DNA of 64,000 nt from Paraburkholderia dinghuensis (GCF_003837865.1 NZ_RQIS01000012.1:85580-149579); one strand, 5' to 3'; counted from the stretch's first letter, positions 1 to 8,677 are shown. Made by a program: numbers and translations. The notes: generated by a model not told the origin, from the letters alone.

Positions 1-235
1 GGTCCGATGGCATCGTCGCGGCATCGTCGTTTAGATCAACGCTGTCGGCCATCGCCGTGACATAGCCCTGTGGCGAGATTCGCACTGCGTCGTCCTGCGA
101 CGGCGCATCGCGGTCCGTGACGCCGTCGTTCGCGCGTGTGCCGTACTGGACGGTCTGTCCAGACACCGTCCCCGCGTTGAGTGTGCGCGTAGCGGCGTCG
201 CCGTAGGCGTTACTCGCTGCTCCCCCGATTTGCAT
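1..235 (-). CDS. Partial protein of unknown function (N-terminus only)
   Basis: The gene runs off the left edge, so only the first 78 codons are visible. They are open without a stop from an ATG at 233-235. An AAGGAG ribosome binding site lies about 5 bases before the ATG, which supports the start. The product begins MQIGGAASNAYGD, is rich in Asp, Ala, Thr and Gly, has no signal peptide or membrane segment, and contains a VRISPQG stretch. I do not recognise a family. It lies downstream of flhC on the same strand, about 650 bases away, so a flagellar link is possible but is only inference. Confidence 0.6.
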   Translation of the reverse strand, partial: MQIGGAASNAYGDAATRTLNAGTVSGQTVQYGTRANDGVTDRDAPSQDDAVRISPQGYVTAMADSVDLNDDAATMPSD

Positions 236-378
236 GGTCGACTCCTTGCGACTTTAAATGCCCCACGATGTTCGCCCTTTTCTGCTACTTAATGGCCCTC
301 GAATAACACCAATAAATGCGCGATATTCGGCGACCCTACCTTTTGTCTCGTCTGTCACACTGTTTGCATCGGAACGCC

Positions 379-804
379 ATGCGCACATCGCGGCACGGTG
401 ACCGCACGACTCCCTCGATCCGCGAGAAGAAGCCCACCGCGACGCCGCATGTAGATGAAGTTTCCACTCCTCACCGATCCGCCCCGCCTCCCGAAGGGGC
501 AAGCTTGAAGCGCCCGTCACGGCGCAAGGTGTTCGAGGCGCATTACCGAGCGCAATATCTACAGGCCCATGCGCGCCTACCCGATATGCTCGCCTGCGAC
601 AACAACGGAGACTACGTACAGAGCGTGACACAGATCGCATGGGAAACCTGGCAGGCCGCTGATGCGCACGCGCTCGCACTCGCCGCTCAACTGTGCGAGC
701 ATCGTCAGGTGAAATACATTAATCCGGATTCCAAAGCAATCTGCCGTCTATGCGCAAACGATATTCGCGCTTTGCTCTTCGATGCGGCAGGCGAAAACGA
801 ATGA
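379..804 (+). CDS. Small protein of unknown function with C-terminal CxxC
   Basis: The product is 141 residues from the ATG at 379. An in-frame ATG at 316 would add 21 residues, and neither start has a good ribosome binding site. The N-terminal third is basic and Pro-rich. The rest (from RRKVFEAHYRAQYL onward) looks like a compact helical domain ending in an ICRLC motif that could bind metal. No family is recognised. It lies between the partial gene at the left edge and flhC, on the opposite strand to both, and its end is 78 bases from the end of flhC. The coding-like third-base bias of the second half makes it more likely real than the overlapping frames. Confidence 0.5.
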   Translation: MRTSRHGDRTTPSIREKKPTATPHVDEVSTPHRSAPPPEGASLKRPSRRKVFEAHYRAQYLQAHARLPDMLACDNNGDYVQSVTQIAWETWQAADAHALALAAQLCEHRQVKYINPDSKAICRLCANDIRALLFDAAGENE

Positions 805-882
805 CGAAAATGCACGCCGCCCGACTTCGGTTACAGCGGACTCGGGTTCGGCCGAGGCGTATTGCTCGCGCAGCGCTTCGGA

Positions 883-1470
883 TCAACGGACGTCGACAAG
901 TGATCCGTATATCGCTTCGGGAAGCTCGCCGAACTCGGAACCTGCACGGCCGCGAACTTTACGCGTTGTACCGGCGCGCGAGGGTGGCACGCACATGCAG
1001 CAGGTCAAAGGCCTGTTTGCATCGCGCACGGGGCGTACGAAACGGCCGGAGCAGACGGTGCAGCGCGTCATCGTAAGCAGGCCCCCGTCGAAAAAGCGTA
1101 GGAGCGTCCACGCTCGCGTAAAACTCAGCACGCGTTCGGTTTCGGCGCACTCACAATGTTCAAGATAGAGTCGATATGCGCGGGTGAGTCCATCAAGACG
1201 CGAACACTTCGCCTCGTCCTTGAGAAACATGTAGATGTTGTAGAACAGCGATGAGTGAATGTTCGGCAGCCACGTGAAATACCAGTCCGCCGAAAACGGC
1301 AGCATACCCTTGGGCGGCGAAGCGTTCTTGAGTTCGCGATAGAGACAAATCAAACGACCGCGCGACAGCGTCAGTTCCTTTTCGAGCACCGGCATGCGCG
1401 CGCCAAGCTGAATCAACTCGATTGCGCGCCGTATCTCTTTGGCCTCGTCGATTACACTGCCTTTGTACAT
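883..1470 (-). CDS. flhC: Flagellar transcriptional activator FlhC (orphan copy)
   Basis: This 195-residue protein matches FlhC, the DNA-binding partner that with FlhD forms the FlhD4C2 activator of flagellar class II promoters. Family marks visible are the N-terminal LGARMPVLEKELTLSRGRL block, SPPKGMLPFSADW, the AYRLYLEHC segment, and the zinc-binding cysteines C137, C140, C157 and C160, the same positions as in the E. coli protein. The ATG at 1468-1470 is preceded by AGGAG. No flhD lies upstream, where it normally sits. The region before the gene is AT-rich and has no frame long enough. The copy may work with an FlhD encoded elsewhere, or may be a divergent regulator of the flgH operon; both are inference. 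Confidence 0.92.
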   Translation of the reverse strand: MYKGSVIDEAKEIRRAIELIQLGARMPVLEKELTLSRGRLICLYRELKNASPPKGMLPFSADWYFTWLPNIHSSLFYNIYMFLKDEAKCSRLDGLTRAYRLYLEHCECAETERVLSFTRAWTLLRFFDGGLLTMTRCTVCSGRFVRPVRDANRPLTCCMCVPPSRAGTTRKVRGRAGSEFGELPEAIYGSLVDVR

Positions 1471-1964
1471 AACGTAGCACTCCTGATTGGCAATCGCTTA
1501 ATCAAACAACCGCCACGCATGATCGCCTCTATTCACGGGCGATTATAGAGGCGCTGGAATTGACGTCAAGAATAATATTCAGAAAGGTTTGGTTATATTT
1601 ATTAAGGAAAATCACCGCACTATTTTTATCAGTTCGTTATTGACCGATCCAGACAATCAAACATTACAGTAATGCTTACACGTTCTCGCGAACTGGAAAG
1701 GCCTGGCATGGATTTCCTGTATAACCACAGCACTGACCGCTTTTGTGGCGCTTCAAGATGGCACTGCTGCGTCTCGGCAACATACAGTTCGGCGCACCCG
1801 ATTCCATCGACGCGTCGTGATGTCAACGCAAATTGTTATGGAATATTGCGCTGTAACCTTTTAGGGGCTGTCTGCCGCTAAACTTCGTTCTTTTCGAACG
1901 CGGTAGACTTCGGCGCCGCAGCGACTCGCCAGAAATTCGAGTTCCCTACATTAGTTGCCAATCG
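1471..1964. other. Gene-free AT-rich intergenic region upstream of flhC
   Basis: About 490 bases between the divergent flhC and the phosphatase-like gene. The part from 1530 to 1680 is clearly poorer in GC than the rest of the window, as in many xenogeneically silenced promoters. Two short frames (1629-1826 minus and 1672-1881 plus) have no ribosome binding site and no recognisable product. The promoter of flhC is expected here, but no convincing -35/-10 pair was found. Confidence 0.6.
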
Positions 1965-2897
1965 ATGATTCCGCTTCTTCCCGTCGACCCATCTTCGCTC
2001 ACGCAGGCGGGCAAGCCTTTGCGTGCGTCCGTAACCAGCGACTTCACGCGCCGAAGCGGCGCTACGCCCGCCAGCCCGCAGCGCCGCGCGCTCCTCAAAG
2101 GCAGCGTGAGCGTGCTCGCGTTGGGAGGCTGCGCCAGTACGCTGCTGAGCGCGTGTGGCGGCGATTACACCGGAGTCGGCGGGTCACCGGATGAATTAAC
2201 ACCCGTCGTCAATTCAATAGCGAATTTCCGCGATGTAGCGGGCGCCTCGCCTGGCTACGCGACAAGCGACGGCGCCCATGTGCGACGCGCATGGGTCTAC
2301 CGCTGCGATGCGCTCACGCCGAACGCCGCCGATGCCGCCACGCTCCAGCGCATGGCGCTCGCATACGTCTACGATCTGCACGCGCCGGCCGACGCGGGCA
2401 GCGCACCCGACACGGTGCCGGGCACGGCCAGCTATCTCCCACTCAACGTGCTTGGGACGCTCGTGCCACCGTCGTTTGCGGGCATGCAGGCGGCGGAACT
2501 GGACGCGGCGATGCAAACGTACTGGAACGCACTCGTGACTGGCCGCGCCCAATGCGCGGCATACGGCACGCTGCTACAACATATCGCGGACGCGCCGGGG
2601 CCGCATCTGATCTGCGGCGGGCCGGGTGTGGACGTCGTGGGCTGGGCAAGTGCGCTGTTGCTGCTGATCGCCAACGTGCCGCTCGAAATCGTCGTAGAGG
2701 ATTTTCTTCTCACGAATGCGTGGCGCTCGACCGGTGTGGATGCGGCCAACGTCGCGCCGCCCGTGCAGCAGAGCTACATTCAAGCCGCGTTCGACGCGCT
2801 TCAGACCAACTACGGCGATTTGAGCCGCTATCTCACCACCGGACTCGGGCTCGCGTCTGCCACGCTGGATCGTCTGCGCAGCCGGCTCGTGGTCTGA
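1965..2897 (+). CDS. Exported tyrosine-phosphatase-like protein with degenerate active site
   Basis: This 310-residue protein has the layout of the Y_phosphatase3 (PF13350) family. It contains NFRDVAG (residues 87-93), the VRRAWVYRCDAL block, YVYDL, and a C-terminal EDFLLTN helix. The P-loop position reads ICGGPGVDVVGW (216-227). The Cys (C217) is kept, but the preceding His is Ile and the Arg six residues later is Asp (D223), so ordinary phosphatase chemistry is unlikely. The N-terminus has twin arginines (QRRALLKG, from 39), a hydrophobic stretch and an LSAC lipobox-like site at C64, suggesting Tat export and lipidation. It converges with the sensor kinase gene, 30 bases away. Function unknown; a binding role is inferred. 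Confidence 0.8.
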   Translation: MIPLLPVDPSSLTQAGKPLRASVTSDFTRRSGATPASPQRRALLKGSVSVLALGGCASTLLSACGGDYTGVGGSPDELTPVVNSIANFRDVAGASPGYATSDGAHVRRAWVYRCDALTPNAADAATLQRMALAYVYDLHAPADAGSAPDTVPGTASYLPLNVLGTLVPPSFAGMQAAELDAAMQTYWNALVTGRAQCAAYGTLLQHIADAPGPHLICGGPGVDVVGWASALLLLIANVPLEIVVEDFLLTNAWRSTGVDAANVAPPVQQSYIQAAFDALQTNYGDLSRYLTTGLGLASATLDRLRSRLVV

Positions 2898-2927
2898 ACG
2901 ATAGGCAAAGGACGGATATCAGGAGCG

Positions 2928-4190
2928 TCACCCAGCGGGAAACGCAATACGCACGCGCAGTCCACCATCGGGGTGATTGGACAATTCGCAGCGACCGCCC
3001 TGATTGCGCACGAGACGCGTGACGATCGCGAGCCCGAGCCCGCAATGGCCTTCGCCGCCACGCGCCTCGTCAAGGCGCACGAACGGCTTGAGCGCCGCGG
3101 CTACGCGCTCGGCCGGTATTCCCGGACCATGATCGCGCACTTCGATAATCCACTGCCCGCCTTCGCGGCGCGTGGCGATGTCCACCGGCGGCACGCCGTG
3201 TTCGAGCGCGTTGTCGACGAGATTCGACACCAACCGGTCGAGCAGCGTGCGCGGCAAGCAAAACGCCGGGCCCGCGCGTAGATCGAGACTGAAGATCGCG
3301 TCTTCTCCGCCCGCGGTCTCCGAGAAAAACTGTTCGCGAAGCAGTACGTCCACATTCACTTCGGGCCCCGCCTCCGGGCGTTGCCGCGCAAATTCCAGAA
3401 ACTGCTGGACGATATCATTCAGCGAATCGACTTCTCGAATGAACCGCTCGCGCTCGCGCTCCGTCGCCAGCATGCTCGCATGCAGCTTGAGCCGCGTGAG
3501 CGGGGATCGGAGGTCGTGTGCGACGCCGGCGAGCATAACGGCCTGGTCGTCGTCGGCTTCGTTGAGCCGCTTCATCATGCCGTTAAACGCGCCGATCAAT
3601 GCGCGCAATTCGTGCGGCCCGTGTGCTTCGACGGGCGCAGGCCGATGGCCGGTGCCGAACGCGCGCGCAGCCTGGGCGACGCGCGCAAGCGGCCGCTGCA
3701 TTTGCCACATCGCGAGCAACGCGAGTATCAGCGAGATCGCGAGCATCGAGCCGAACTGCGGGAGCAGATTGCGCGGCGGCGGCAGATCGATGGGCGCGAC
3801 GATCCACGTGGGACGCCCCGCGAAACGCACCCAGAGCGCTTCGCCATGGTGCGTGTCGGCGAGTATCTCGGTGCCGGACGGAAGATCGAGCAGAAGTTGC
3901 TTGCGCAAGTCGGCGAGCGGCTCATGCCGGGGCACTGCGAGCCGCACGTTGGCGGGCATGTTCCAGGCGGGCACGAGATGCACGCGCAGCGTCGGCGCCA
4001 GTTCGACTTCGTTCGGCGCTGCGTTCGTGGCCGCGTAGAGCATGAGCAGCAGGCCGCGCTCGAAGCCCTCCACTTCGTGGCGGCGCGGCTGCGGCGCGAA
4101 CAAAACGAACCAGCACGTCTGAATCGTGAACAGCACCAGCGCCGACATCAGCGCCATGCGTCCAAACAGCGTATTCAATGGATTGCTCAT
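2928..4190 (-). CDS. EnvZ-type sensor histidine kinase
   Basis: A 420-residue membrane kinase. It has a first membrane segment near residues 8-32, a periplasmic domain of about 110 residues, a second segment near 145-163, and a HAMP-like linker. The dimerisation box VAHDLRSPLTRLK carries the phospho-acceptor His (225). The ATP-binding domain has N (SNLVDNALEHG), G1 (DHGPGIP) and G2 (GHCGLGLAI) boxes. The ATG at 4190 is chosen; a TTG 12 bases earlier would abut the regulator's stop codon. The gene follows its response regulator by 12 bases, so the pair is one operon. Signal and targets cannot be read from the sequence. Confidence 0.9.
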   Translation of the reverse strand: MSNPLNTLFGRMALMSALVLFTIQTCWFVLFAPQPRRHEVEGFERGLLLMLYAATNAAPNEVELAPTLRVHLVPAWNMPANVRLAVPRHEPLADLRKQLLLDLPSGTEILADTHHGEALWVRFAGRPTWIVAPIDLPPPRNLLPQFGSMLAISLILALLAMWQMQRPLARVAQAARAFGTGHRPAPVEAHGPHELRALIGAFNGMMKRLNEADDDQAVMLAGVAHDLRSPLTRLKLHASMLATERERERFIREVDSLNDIVQQFLEFARQRPEAGPEVNVDVLLREQFFSETAGGEDAIFSLDLRAGPAFCLPRTLLDRLVSNLVDNALEHGVPPVDIATRREGGQWIIEVRDHGPGIPAERVAAALKPFVRLDEARGGEGHCGLGLAIVTRLVRNQGGRCELSNHPDGGLRVRIAFPAG

Positions 4191-4202
4191 GCGTTCAGGC
4201 AA

Positions 4203-4952
4203 TCATCCTGCGGACAGCACGTTGCCGGCGACCTGGCCTTCGGCGCCATCCTCGTGCTGCGGCACGAACACATAGCCCTTGCCGCGTACGGTCTGCACGA
4301 AGCGCGGCTGCGATGGATTGTCCTCGATCACCCTGCGCAGTCTCCAGATCGGAACGTCGATGCTGCGCTCATGACATTCGAGGCCGTCCGCTTGCAGCAG
4401 ATCATGAATCAGCACGCGTGAAAGCACACGGTACGGATGCCGCGCAAATATTCGCAGCAGTGCAAACTCGCCACCACGCAAGGGTACGCGCACGCCGTCG
4501 CGCATTAGCTGCCGCGCGTCGAAGTCGAGCTGGAACGGCCCGAAGCAGTAGCATCCACGCGCCTCGGACGCGCCGGCCGACACGACACCGCGCCGTCGCA
4601 GCACGGTCTGGATGCGCAGCAGCAGCTCTTGTGGATCGAACGGCTTGGCGACGTAGTCATCGGCGCCAAGCGTGAGACCCGCAATGCGGTCGCCCACCTC
4701 ACCGCGCGCGGACGCGAAGATCACCGGCGTGTCGTCGCCCTTCGCTCGCAACGCGGCGAGGGCGCGAAGGCCATCGGCACGGGGCATCATGACGTCGAGA
4801 ACGACGACTGATGGCCGCTCGCGTTCGAGCATCTGGTCCAGATGCATGCCGTCGATCAAAACCGAGGCTTTGAAGCCGTTGTCCCGGAAGAAAGAGGAAA
4901 GGAAATCGCGTACGACCGGATCGTCGTCGACGATGAGAACGTGTGGACTCAT
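4203..4952 (-). CDS. OmpR-family response regulator
   Basis: A 249-residue regulator with an N-terminal receiver domain (acidic pocket DDD at 9-11, phospho-acceptor D53 in VLDVMMP, and Lys in AKPFDP) and a C-terminal winged helix ending in RFVQTVRGKGYVFVP. It lies upstream of and next to the sensor kinase gene, so it is very probably that kinase's partner. It is visibly similar to the lone regulator at 7101-7853 (both start with xFLVDDDPVVRD- or LIVDDDPVVRD-type sequences and both have D53), which suggests the two arose by duplication. Confidence 0.92.
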   Translation of the reverse strand: MSPHVLIVDDDPVVRDFLSSFFRDNGFKASVLIDGMHLDQMLERERPSVVVLDVMMPRADGLRALAALRAKGDDTPVIFASARGEVGDRIAGLTLGADDYVAKPFDPQELLLRIQTVLRRRGVVSAGASEARGCYCFGPFQLDFDARQLMRDGVRVPLRGGEFALLRIFARHPYRVLSRVLIHDLLQADGLECHERSIDVPIWRLRRVIEDNPSQPRFVQTVRGKGYVFVPQHEDGAEGQVAGNVLSAG

Positions 4953-5030
4953 CGTCGTATTTTATTTTATGGCGGCGTTTCGCAGAACAGAGCTGGCGCT
5001 CGTGAGTCTTGCCGGCGCTTACACGCGCGC

Positions 5031-6020
5031 CTACTTCACGACCACAGCACCTGACTCGCTGGATGACTCCGCTGCGCGCACAGGCTCCTGCGATGCAACG
5101 GCAGAGCACGTGATCACGTTCGTGCCCGATTTCGCACTGGATTGCGCGGACCGTTGCGCGGCGGCACGATCCTGCATGGTTTCTGATGCGCCAATCGCAG
5201 GATTATTTTCCGTGGTGCTCGCCGCGCCATTTCCAGTAATTTTCGCGGACTGAGCGACCGGCGAATCGAGAGGCGCCATCCCCACGACTATCGCCAATGC
5301 TGCGCTCGCGTTTGCCATTTTCGCGGCCATCGCCGAGGTATCGGTTCGCGCGGATGCCGCTGCGTCCCCGGCTGGCAAGTGGTGCGCGTAAGCTTCGGTG
5401 AGGCGCTTCTGGCGCTCATCAGCCGTAACGCCGCTCTGCATTTTCTGCAGCTTGAGTGTTGCATTCTCCCGGGCCGACGCGGAGTTCGCGCCTGCTTTCG
5501 TCACGTCCTTCACGTTGTCGGCAGGAGACGCGGGTGCTGCTTTCTGGCCCGTTTGTGCCGGCTCAATGCCATTCATTTCGAGCACGGCATCCTGTGCCGG
5601 AGGCGTCAGGTGCTGGTCCACGACCCCCTCCTTAACGCGCTGAACGGCGACCTCCTTGCCGTGTTTCAGATCGCCTTCGAGTTCGGCGATACGGCGGTTA
5701 TACCAGGCCGTCACGCACTCCTTTTCCTGGCAGTTGTGCTGACGCCATTGCCACTGGCTCACACGATCGGCGTCGAGCGCATCGGCGTCGGCTACCGTAT
5801 TGAACGCGTTGCGATAGAGCGCGGCCAATTTGTCGTCGAGCGCCGAGAGCGTGGGATCACTGCACACGAGGCGCTCCGACGCGGACGCATTGTGCGGGCA
5901 GCGGAAGCTGGCAGCGTGCGCGAACGGCGAACTGGTGAGCGATGCGACGAGTACGATCGCAGCCGCGTTCAGGCAGCGATGGAGAAAATGGGCACGACGG
6001 ATTTTCTGTTCTCGGTTCAT
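5031..6020 (-). CDS. Secreted LprI/DUF1311-like protein with long Ala/Ser-rich tail
   Basis: From the ATG at 6020 the product has 329 residues and a signal peptide ending at AHA-A near residue 37. Residues 38-120 look like the lysozyme-inhibitor LprI (DUF1311) module. They carry four cysteines (41, 53, 97, 102) able to form two disulfides, and the family motifs ASERLVCSDPTLSALDDKLAALY and QWQWRQHNC...CVTAWYNRRIAEL are each present in part. The remaining 200 residues are low-complexity, rich in Ala, Ser, Thr and Lys. The reading frame stays open 71 codons upstream of the chosen start, but only the chosen Met gives a signal peptide. Such proteins may protect peptidoglycan from host lysozyme; here this is inferred from family only. 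Confidence 0.75.
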   Translation of the reverse strand: MNREQKIRRAHFLHRCLNAAAIVLVASLTSSPFAHAASFRCPHNASASERLVCSDPTLSALDDKLAALYRNAFNTVADADALDADRVSQWQWRQHNCQEKECVTAWYNRRIAELEGDLKHGKEVAVQRVKEGVVDQHLTPPAQDAVLEMNGIEPAQTGQKAAPASPADNVKDVTKAGANSASARENATLKLQKMQSGVTADERQKRLTEAYAHHLPAGDAAASARTDTSAMAAKMANASAALAIVVGMAPLDSPVAQSAKITGNGAASTTENNPAIGASETMQDRAAAQRSAQSSAKSGTNVITCSAVASQEPVRAAESSSESGAVVVK

Positions 6021-6424
6021 ATCAGGCACGATGTTGTTGAACTGGCAGTAAGCGACGGGTGGCCTGCCGGGCGTTGCCACGGCACGAAGCGTCGTTGTGG
6101 AAACGATAGCGCAGCGACTTGCGCACCATATGGCGCACAAAGGGCACAATGCAGCGCCGCTTACGAAACATTTCATGGCAACCTCGCGCGATAAGCGATA
6201 AGGATCGCGTTGCCAGCGACGCGCCGATCTCACACCATGTGCGCACTATCGGCGCTCAGGCCCTTACAGTTCGAGAGGATTGAAAAGAAGCGGAAAGTCG
6301 CGCTAAACATTGGCCGATGTCCCGGTCATTGCACGATGCGCTTTAAAACGATGATGCATGACGAGTTCTGCCGGCCACGTGTCGTGTTTCGCGCAGCCCA
6401 TTAACGCGTCCGGTATCCGCATCC
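6021..6424. other. Intergenic region between divergent genes
   Basis: About 400 bases separating the LprI-like gene and the lipoprotein gene, which point away from each other, so both promoters should lie here. No convincing gene, promoter pair or terminator was recognised. A CCATATGG palindrome is present near 6127. Confidence 0.5.
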
Positions 6425-7018
6425 ATGCAACACGAAATCGTGTCACTCCTCGGCCATGCGCGTCCGACGAAATTCGCCGTGGCGCTAGGCGCAGTGCTCG
6501 CGCTCAACGGCTGCGCGTGGACGCTGATCACAGCGGCTGACGCGACCGGCTCCGTCATTCAGGCGGGTTACGCGGTTGCGTCGAATTACTCGTCGCCGAA
6601 GTTCGTGACGGGGCAGCCGGTGAATCTCACTTCGATCTGCATCGAGAACAATCCGCTGGTCCCGTCCGCCGATTTCGTGCCCTCACTGCAACTCGTGCTC
6701 GCACGACGTGGCGTACGCTCGGATGTCTACAGTCCCGGCACCGAGCCGGTCAATTGCGAAGGGCGTCTCGTCTATAACGCGTCGATCGATTTCGGCAGAC
6801 CGACGTTCAGCGACGACAGCCGCGCCTACCTCTCGACGATCAACCTGACGATCCTGAAGCAAAACCATATTGCGGTGACTGGGCGCTACGAAGTGCACGG
6901 CCTCGGCACCGATCGCTATTCGAGCGCAGAGGTGAAACTCAAAGGGTTGGTGGAAAACATGCTGGTCGACCAGACGCAAGCGAGAGGCTGGTTCGCATCC
7001 GTGTCGAACAGCCAGTAA
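6425..7018 (+). CDS. Lipoprotein of unknown function
   Basis: A 197-residue protein whose hydrophobic N-terminus ends in an LNGC lipobox (C30), so it is predicted to be a lipidated envelope protein. The mature part contains a beta-rich domain (LSTINLTILKQN, AVTGRYEVHGLGTDRYSSAEVKLKG in part) of a type I do not link to a named family. It lies upstream of and in the same direction as the orphan response regulator, with a gap of 82 bases, so co-transcription is possible. No regulatory site was identified. Confidence 0.75.
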   Translation: MQHEIVSLLGHARPTKFAVALGAVLALNGCAWTLITAADATGSVIQAGYAVASNYSSPKFVTGQPVNLTSICIENNPLVPSADFVPSLQLVLARRGVRSDVYSPGTEPVNCEGRLVYNASIDFGRPTFSDDSRAYLSTINLTILKQNHIAVTGRYEVHGLGTDRYSSAEVKLKGLVENMLVDQTQARGWFASVSNSQ

Positions 7019-7100
7019 CCGTCGCTCGGGCGCGGCTCAGGAAAGGAATGGAAAGGAGACGAGCCTATGCCGGCGCGTTTCTCTCCCTTACGATTTGTGC

Positions 7101-7853
7101 ATGGCAAATAATATCTTTCTCGTTGACGACGACCCGGTCGTGCGCGACGTCACCGCCGAATATCTGGAAATGCGCGGCTTTTCCGTCACGAAGCTGTCGT
7201 CCGCGCGCGCCATGCAGCAGCAGCTTCGTTCGGAACGGCCACAAGCCGTGGTGCTCGATATCATGATGCCGGAGCTGGATGGCATCGGTGCGCTCCGCGC
7301 ACTGCGTGAAAACGGCGACGACCTGCCGGTCATTCTGCTGACCGCGCGCAATGACGTGATCGACCGCGTGCTGGGCCTCGAATTCGGCGCCGACGATTAC
7401 GTGTGCAAGCCGTTCGATCCGGGCGAGCTTGCCGCGCGCATTCGCACCGTCATGCGCCGTCGAAACGCCACACACCTGACGGGTGCGCCTGAAAGCCGCG
7501 CCTCGTTTCGCTTCGGTCCTTTCGAACTCGATTTCCGCTCGCGCGAACTGTGTCGCCACGGCGAACGCATTGCGCTGCGTTCGAGCGAATTCGCGTTCCT
7601 GAAGCTGTTCGTCAATCACCCGATGACGATTCTTTCGCGCGAGTTCATCATCGACAACGTGTACGGCGAGGCGGGGCGCTGTCGCAATCGCAGCCTCGAC
7701 GTCGCGATCTGGCGCTTGCGGCGGCTGATTGAAACCGATCCGTCCGAACCGCGCTATTTGCAGACGGTATGGCGACAGGGCTACGTGTTCGTACCGGAAG
7801 GCGAAGCGGGTTACGCAGAGCAATTCGGCGAATCTACCGGCGTCGACGACTAA
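7101..7853 (+). CDS. Orphan OmpR-family response regulator
   Basis: A 250-residue regulator with receiver residues DDD (9-11), D53 in VLDIMMPELDG and K in CKPFDPGEL, followed by a winged helix ending in YLQTVWRQGYVFVP. The ATG at 7101 is preferred over a TTG six bases upstream. No kinase gene is adjacent, so it must be paired with a remote kinase or with the kinase at 2928-4190. Its close likeness to the regulator at 4203-4952 makes cross-talk plausible (inference). It converges on the flgH-like gene. Confidence 0.92.
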   Translation: MANNIFLVDDDPVVRDVTAEYLEMRGFSVTKLSSARAMQQQLRSERPQAVVLDIMMPELDGIGALRALRENGDDLPVILLTARNDVIDRVLGLEFGADDYVCKPFDPGELAARIRTVMRRRNATHLTGAPESRASFRFGPFELDFRSRELCRHGERIALRSSEFAFLKLFVNHPMTILSREFIIDNVYGEAGRCRNRSLDVAIWRLRRLIETDPSEPRYLQTVWRQGYVFVPEGEAGYAEQFGESTGVDD

Positions 7854-7879
7854 ACGCGAACTGGTCCGACAATGAATAA

Positions 7880-7918
7880 ACGCCCCGGACGCACCCTGTG
7901 CGCGTTCGGGCGCAACGA
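7880..7918. terminator. Possible terminator hairpin between convergent genes
   Basis: An imperfect inverted repeat starting CGCCC and ending GGGCG lies between the end of the orphan regulator and the end of the flgH-like gene. There is no clear T-tract on either strand, so the call is weak. Confidence 0.3.
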
Positions 7919-7924
7919 ACGCGG

Positions 7925-8677
7925 TTAGAACGTCAGCACGCTGAGAAACATGCGCTGCAGCCAGCCGACCGTGGTCGCATCGTTGAGCATGCCGTGGCCG
8001 ACGTGCTCGATACGGGCGTTCGCTATTTTTCCCGATTCCACATAATTGTCCGCCTCCACATCGTTCGGGTTGACGATGCCCGAGAGACGCAGGCGCTGAT
8101 GCTCGCCGCTCATCGAAATGATTTTTTCCCCGGACACAACAAGGTTGCCAGTGGGCGTCTTGCTGATGATCGTGACGGCCAGCGTGCCCGTCATGTCGCT
8201 TGTGAGCGAATGGCTGCCATTGCCGTCAAACGTAGTAGATGCCGATCCGACGTTGAAGAGTCGCGCGAGACGTGCTGCTGCACCAGTCGATTGATCGGCG
8301 GCGGTGGCCGTGATCGCGCTGTCGCGCTTTGCGGCAGCACCCGAACTATCGTTGCCGCGATAGGCTTCAGACAGGCGGATCGTCAGCACGTCGCCGATAC
8401 GCTGCGCGCGTGGCGTTTCGTAGAATGCGATGGCCATGCCCGGCTGATAGATCGAGCCGCCGGTGTTGACGTTCAGCGGCGGTTCCGCGAGCGGCGGTGT
8501 CATGGGCGTATTGACGATCGAATCGGGTGTAGTACAGGCAGTGAGGGTCGCTGCGATCGACGTGCACAAGAGCATGCCTGGCAGCACCCTCGAACGAATC
8601 GATCTCCCTATGCCGACATTCAAGGCGTCAGAGCTGATTAATGATTTCACGGCATAGCGGGCGCTTGAGTGACTCAT
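7925..8677 (-). CDS. flgH: FlgH-like flagellar L-ring lipoprotein (orphan)
   Basis: A 250-residue protein of the FlgH family, which forms the outer-membrane L-ring around the flagellar rod. Visible marks are an LTAC lipobox at C48 after a longer than usual N-terminus, GSIYQPGMAIAFYETPRAQRIGDVLTI in part, NLVVSGEKIISMSGEHQRLRLSGIV in part, PNDVEADN, and a C-terminal DARIE-like segment (NARIEHVGHG). No P-ring, rod or hook gene is nearby. It is the last gene of a four-gene operon of small exported proteins (start 46 bases after the previous stop). It may be a second-copy L-ring or a repurposed outer-membrane ring protein. Confidence 0.85.
   Translation of the reverse strand: MSHSSARYAVKSLISSDALNVGIGRSIRSRVLPGMLLCTSIAATLTACTTPDSIVNTPMTPPLAEPPLNVNTGGSIYQPGMAIAFYETPRAQRIGDVLTIRLSEAYRGNDSSGAAAKRDSAITATAADQSTGAAARLARLFNVGSASTTFDGNGSHSLTSDMTGTLAVTIISKTPTGNLVVSGEKIISMSGEHQRLRLSGIVNPNDVEADNYVESGKIANARIEHVGHGMLNDATTVGWLQRMFLSVLTF

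Noticed and set aside
1629-1881. Two short opposing frames upstream of the phosphatase-like gene, considered as flhD
   Set aside because: Neither resembles FlhD nor has a ribosome binding site.
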